DNA from: an uncultured Planctomycetaceae bacterium
GTDB taxonomy: Bacteria; Planctomycetota; Planctomycetia; Planctomycetales; Planctomycetaceae
Length of the DNA stretch: 8,124 bases
Reading direction: 5' to 3'
NCBI GenBank assembly: GCA_903921605.1
Contig: CAIXQV010001214.1
Coordinates: forward strand, 1-8,124
In this document: one piece after another, positions 6,504 through 8,124 of the stretch
Layout: every line of letters starts with the position of its first letter
How positions within the stretch are numbered: the stretch's first letter is position 1
The notes under the pieces: model-generated
Told to the model about the DNA's origin: nothing
The model's database searches: none
The model's input: the letters and a program-made list of their open reading frames with translations, nothing else
Program-made: the position numbers and the translations under genes

Positions 6504-7558
6504 GGTTGTTCCTTTGGCAACGTCAGCTTGCCGGAAAGGCCACGTTCCGGGGCGGTTCCGCCGAGAGCTCTGGCGACCATCGTAATATTGTGGTCGAGCA
6601 TCCCGAGGTAAGTGCCCTCATAAATGCCGGCGGCTCCCATCGCATCAGAGAAAAGCTCGCCGCCAATCTTGACGTCGTGTCCCCGAGACTTCGCGCCATC
6701 GATCAGGGCCAGAATGTTCTTTTGAGGCACGCTGCTTTCCACAAAGACAGCCGGAACCTTTCGCTCAACCAGCAGATCAACCAGCTCATTGATCCGCTGC
6801 AACCCGGCTTCGGATTCTGTCGACAGCCCCTGAACGCCAAGTACTTCCAGATTGTAAGCACGGCCAAAGTAGTTGAACGCATCGTGCGACGTCACGAGCA
6901 CTCGACTTGATTCTGGAATTGAACCGATCGCGGACAGTCCATACTCATGCAGGGCCTGCAGAGTTTTTCGATATTCAACAGCGCGAGATTGGAACTCCGT
7001 CGCATGGTCGGGCAGCGACTTGCTGAGTCCTTCGGTGATCACATCAAGACAATTGGCCCACGCGGCCACATCCATCCAGACATGCGGATCAGGGTGATCG
7101 CCGGCGCCGTCGGGCTTCAGGAGAAGATCCTGAGGCAAATCTCGGGTCATCGCGAAAACCGGCTTTTTCTGCGCGATGCGATTGAAGGTGTCTTCAAGTC
7201 GACCTTCCAGCATCAGGCCATTGGTGAAGACCAGATCGGCGGTCATGATCTGCTGCACGTCATCTCGAGTGGCTTTGTAGAGGTGTGGATCAACCCCCGG
7301 ACCCATGAGCTGAGTCAGCTCGATCCGTTCGCCACCAATCTCTCGAACGACGTCAGCCACCATGCCGACGGTGGCCACAACTTTCAGTCGACCGCCGTTG
7401 CTCGACGTACTGTTTTCGCTCGTAGCTGTTGAAGGATCGCCGTTCTGGCAACCAGTGAAAAGCACCAGCAAAGTCAGCAAAAACCGGTGCAAAAATGACG
7501 AGTTTCGGTTCGCCATGCGACACGCTACTGCGTCAGCACTGAGCAGCCACTTCTGCAT
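6500..7558 (-). CDS. TroA/ZnuA-type metal-binding lipoprotein of the ABC importer
   Basis: A 352-residue cluster A-I solute-binding protein. A signal peptide ends in the lipobox LFTGC, with Cys37 as the lipidated residue, followed by a Ser/Thr/Asn-rich linker and the binding domain from about residue 57. Expected metal ligands are all visible: His92 (VDPHLY), His159 (DPHVW), His225 (TSHDAFNYFG) and Asp305 (ELFSDAMG). This His-His-His-Asp set and the GVQGLSTESE motif (241-250) match TroA-like proteins, which bind zinc or manganese. The long histidine-rich loop of zinc-specific ZnuA is missing (only DHPDPH), so manganese or a broad range is favoured. I chose the ATG at 7556-7558 because AAGGAA (7568-7573) lies 9 bases upstream. 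An internal ATG at 7514-7516 would give a tidier, shorter signal peptide but lacks a ribosome site. First gene of the four-gene operon. Confidence 0.93.
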   Translation of the reverse strand: MQKWLLSADAVACRMANRNSSFLHRFLLTLLVLFTGCQNGDPSTATSENSTSSNGGRLKVVATVGMVADVVREIGGERIELTQLMGPGVDPHLYKATRDDVQQIMTADLVFTNGLMLEGRLEDTFNRIAQKKPVFAMTRDLPQDLLLKPDGAGDHPDPHVWMDVAAWANCLDVITEGLSKSLPDHATEFQSRAVEYRKTLQALHEYGLSAIGSIPESSRVLVTSHDAFNYFGRAYNLEVLGVQGLSTESEAGLQRINELVDLLVERKVPAVFVESSVPQKNILALIDGAKSRGHDVKIGGELFSDAMGAAGIYEGTYLGMLDHNITMVARALGGTAPERGLSGKLTLPKEQP

Positions 7559-7590
7559 AACTCCAGCTTCCTTTTTTCTTCGCAACCGGA

Positions 7591-7606
7591 TGTAGCATAG
7601 GCTACA
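7591..7606. promoter_or_regulatory. Dyad operator candidate upstream of the metal-import operon
   Basis: TGTAGC (7591-7596) and GCTACA (7601-7606) form a perfect 6+6 bp inverted repeat with a 4-base spacer. It lies just downstream of the proposed promoter, at roughly +7 to +22 of the operon transcript, a position where a bound repressor would block transcription. The centre (TAGGCTA) slightly resembles DtxR-type boxes, but the full dyad is not a clear match to DtxR, MntR, Fur or Zur consensus sites as I know them. The regulator is unknown. Confidence 0.45.
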
Positions 7607-7619
7607 AATCGTTCAGGTC

Positions 7620-7647
7620 AGTCTATCTGCCGGTCTGTCTGCGTCAA
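7620..7647 (-). promoter_or_regulatory. Candidate sigma70-like promoter of the metal-import operon
   Basis: On the minus strand TTGACG (7647-7642) is followed after 16 bases by TAGACT (7625-7620), giving a good -35 and a 4-of-6 -10 box. The predicted start would be near 7613, leaving a leader of about 55 bases to the lipoprotein ATG. Placement directly before the inverted repeat and the first operon gene supports it. Confidence 0.45.
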
Positions 7648-7867
7648 GACGCGATATTCGGAGCCCTGATAATCTCACCAAAAGGAAGGGGATCTGTGCG
7701 ATGTGTGCGGGGATGACGTGTGGTGGCGGAGCAGTGATTATCGATGTGATGACCCATACATCAAAGCTGTCTGAACAACTCTGCTGTCGTCCTTCATCAA
7801 CTAACGTCGGTCACCAACTTAGCGACAGGATGAAGTCAGGAACGCCTTGTCGTCCAAGGATTTCTGC
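7648..7867. other. Intergenic region with no convincing gene
   Basis: This stretch separates the divergent metal operon and the right-end gene. It holds an isolated -10-like GATAAT (7668-7673, plus strand) and a Shine-Dalgarno-like AGGAAGGGG (7683-7691) before an ATG at 7701 that opens a 56-codon frame with weak coding character. It also holds the direct repeat TGTCGTCC (7785-7792 and 7848-7855), a 7-bp inverted repeat CTTCATC/GATGAAG (7792-7798 and 7829-7835), and a small hairpin CCTTG-N5-CAAGG (7845-7859). I saw no tRNA or recognisable riboswitch. Confidence 0.5.
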
Positions 7868-7897
7868 TTGACGCAATCGACTTAACTCATCTATAAC
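7868..7897 (+). promoter_or_regulatory. Sigma70-like promoter for the right-end gene
   Basis: TTGACG (7868-7873) and TATAAC (7892-7897) are separated by 18 bases; each box matches the consensus at five of six positions. The inverted repeat AACCC-CGGA-GGGTT (7895-7908) overlaps the end of the -10 box and the expected start point near 7904, so it could be an operator at the promoter. Confidence 0.6.
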
Positions 7898-7904
7898 CCC
7901 GGAG

Positions 7905-8032
7905 GGTTGTCACAGGTGGGTCTTTTTTGGCCCCACCGCAACCTAAGAGTACTCGCGGTTGTTCGTGCCTGACACCGGCGGACATCCTGCAAATTTCATC
8001 GGTGTCAAAGAATCCTCACGGAGGAAATGGTA
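7905..8032 (+). promoter_or_regulatory. Structured leader of the lysine/alanine-repeat gene
   Basis: The predicted transcript has a leader of about 130 bases before the ATG. It contains GGTGGG (7915-7920) facing CCCACC (7932-7937) with a T-rich loop, and GACACCG (7971-7977) facing CGGTGTC (8000-8006) across a 22-base loop. The second stem ends 13 bases before the strong ribosome site GGAGG (8020-8024). The length and repeats suggest RNA-level control or stabilisation, but no known riboswitch class is recognised. Confidence 0.4.
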
Positions 8033-8124
8033 ATGGCCGCAAAGAGCACCGCAGCAAAGACAACTGCAGCAAAGTCCACAAAGGCAAAGACAGCCGCTGC
8101 AAAGCCAGCTGCACCAAAGTCAAC
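8033..8124 (+). CDS. N-terminus of a lysine/alanine pentad-repeat protein, histone H1/HU-tail-like (cut by window end)
   Basis: An ATG at 8033-8035 follows GGAGG (8020-8024) by 8 bases and opens a frame that runs off the window. The 30 visible residues after Met fall into five-residue units: AAKST, AAKTT, AAKST, KAKTA, AAKPA, APKS. Lysine is the third residue of every unit, and there is no acidic residue. Such Ala/Lys/Pro/Thr-rich stretches occur in bacterial histone H1-like proteins and in extensions of HU-family DNA-binding proteins, where they bind DNA non-specifically, so a nucleoid-associated role is likely. The DNA itself shows the repeat (GCAGCAAAG recurs). An in-frame ATG at 8027 is only 2 bases from the ribosome site and is less likely. 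The domain following the repeat is outside the window, so the family cannot be settled. Confidence 0.75.
   Translation, partial: MAAKSTAAKTTAAKSTKAKTAAAKPAAPKS

Noticed and set aside
6500..7558. Strictly zinc-specific ZnuA assignment
   Set aside because: The histidine-rich loop typical of zinc-specific proteins is absent, and the His3-Asp ligand set and QGLSTESE motif fit TroA-like proteins of broader or manganese specificity.
7559..7585. TTG start at 7585 for the metal-binding lipoprotein
   Set aside because: A rare start codon without a ribosome site, and it would cover the AAGGAA that serves the ATG at 7558.
1..8124. CRISPR arrays, insertion sequences, phage or defence genes, tRNA or rRNA genes
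   Set aside because: No spaced direct-repeat array, transposase, integrase or clover-leaf/rRNA-like sequence was seen on reading both strands.

Overview
This window looks like chromosomal DNA from a planctomycete or a related PVC-group bacterium. I base that on moderate-to-high GC, ordinary Shine-Dalgarno sites, a secreted protein of the N,N-dimethylformamidase large-subunit superfamily, and metal-transporter permeases carrying DtxR-like C-terminal extensions. This assignment is an inference from gene style; no marker gene is present.

Layout. Bases 1-38 probably hold the last codons of a plus-strand gene. A minus-strand gene (41-439) encodes a small GlsB/YeaQ-like membrane protein. A divergent intergenic region with a long imperfect hairpin (487-540) separates it from two overlapping plus-strand genes (604-1140 and 1125-1346) for small integral membrane proteins of unknown function. 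A plus-strand gene (1452-2894) encodes an exported dimethylformamidase-like protein. A hairpin at 2924-2945 lies between it and the convergent metal-import operon.

The core of the window is a minus-strand operon spanning 7558 to 2993. In transcription order it encodes a TroA/ZnuA-type metal-binding lipoprotein, an ABC ATPase, and two ABC-3 permeases. Every junction is a 4-base stop/start overlap. Gene order matches troABCD/mnt/yfe-type manganese-zinc-iron importers. Both permeases carry an extra C-terminal region of about 140 residues that resembles a whole DtxR/MntR metalloregulator: winged helix followed by the metal-binding and dimerisation domain. In the last permease nearly the full set of MntR/DtxR ligand positions is visible; in the other it is partly substituted. 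No free DtxR/Fur gene lies in the window. The simplest reading is an importer with metal-sensing domains built into its membrane subunits, possibly for feedback inhibition and possibly for membrane-tethered gene control. A candidate promoter with a 6+6 bp dyad just downstream precedes the operon.

The right end (7559-8032) is intergenic. It contains that divergent promoter, a weak short reading frame, and a good sigma70-like promoter followed by a leader of about 130 bases with inverted repeats. The leader feeds a gene (8033 to the window end) whose product starts as a lysine/alanine pentad repeat like histone H1 or HU tails; it is cut by the window edge.
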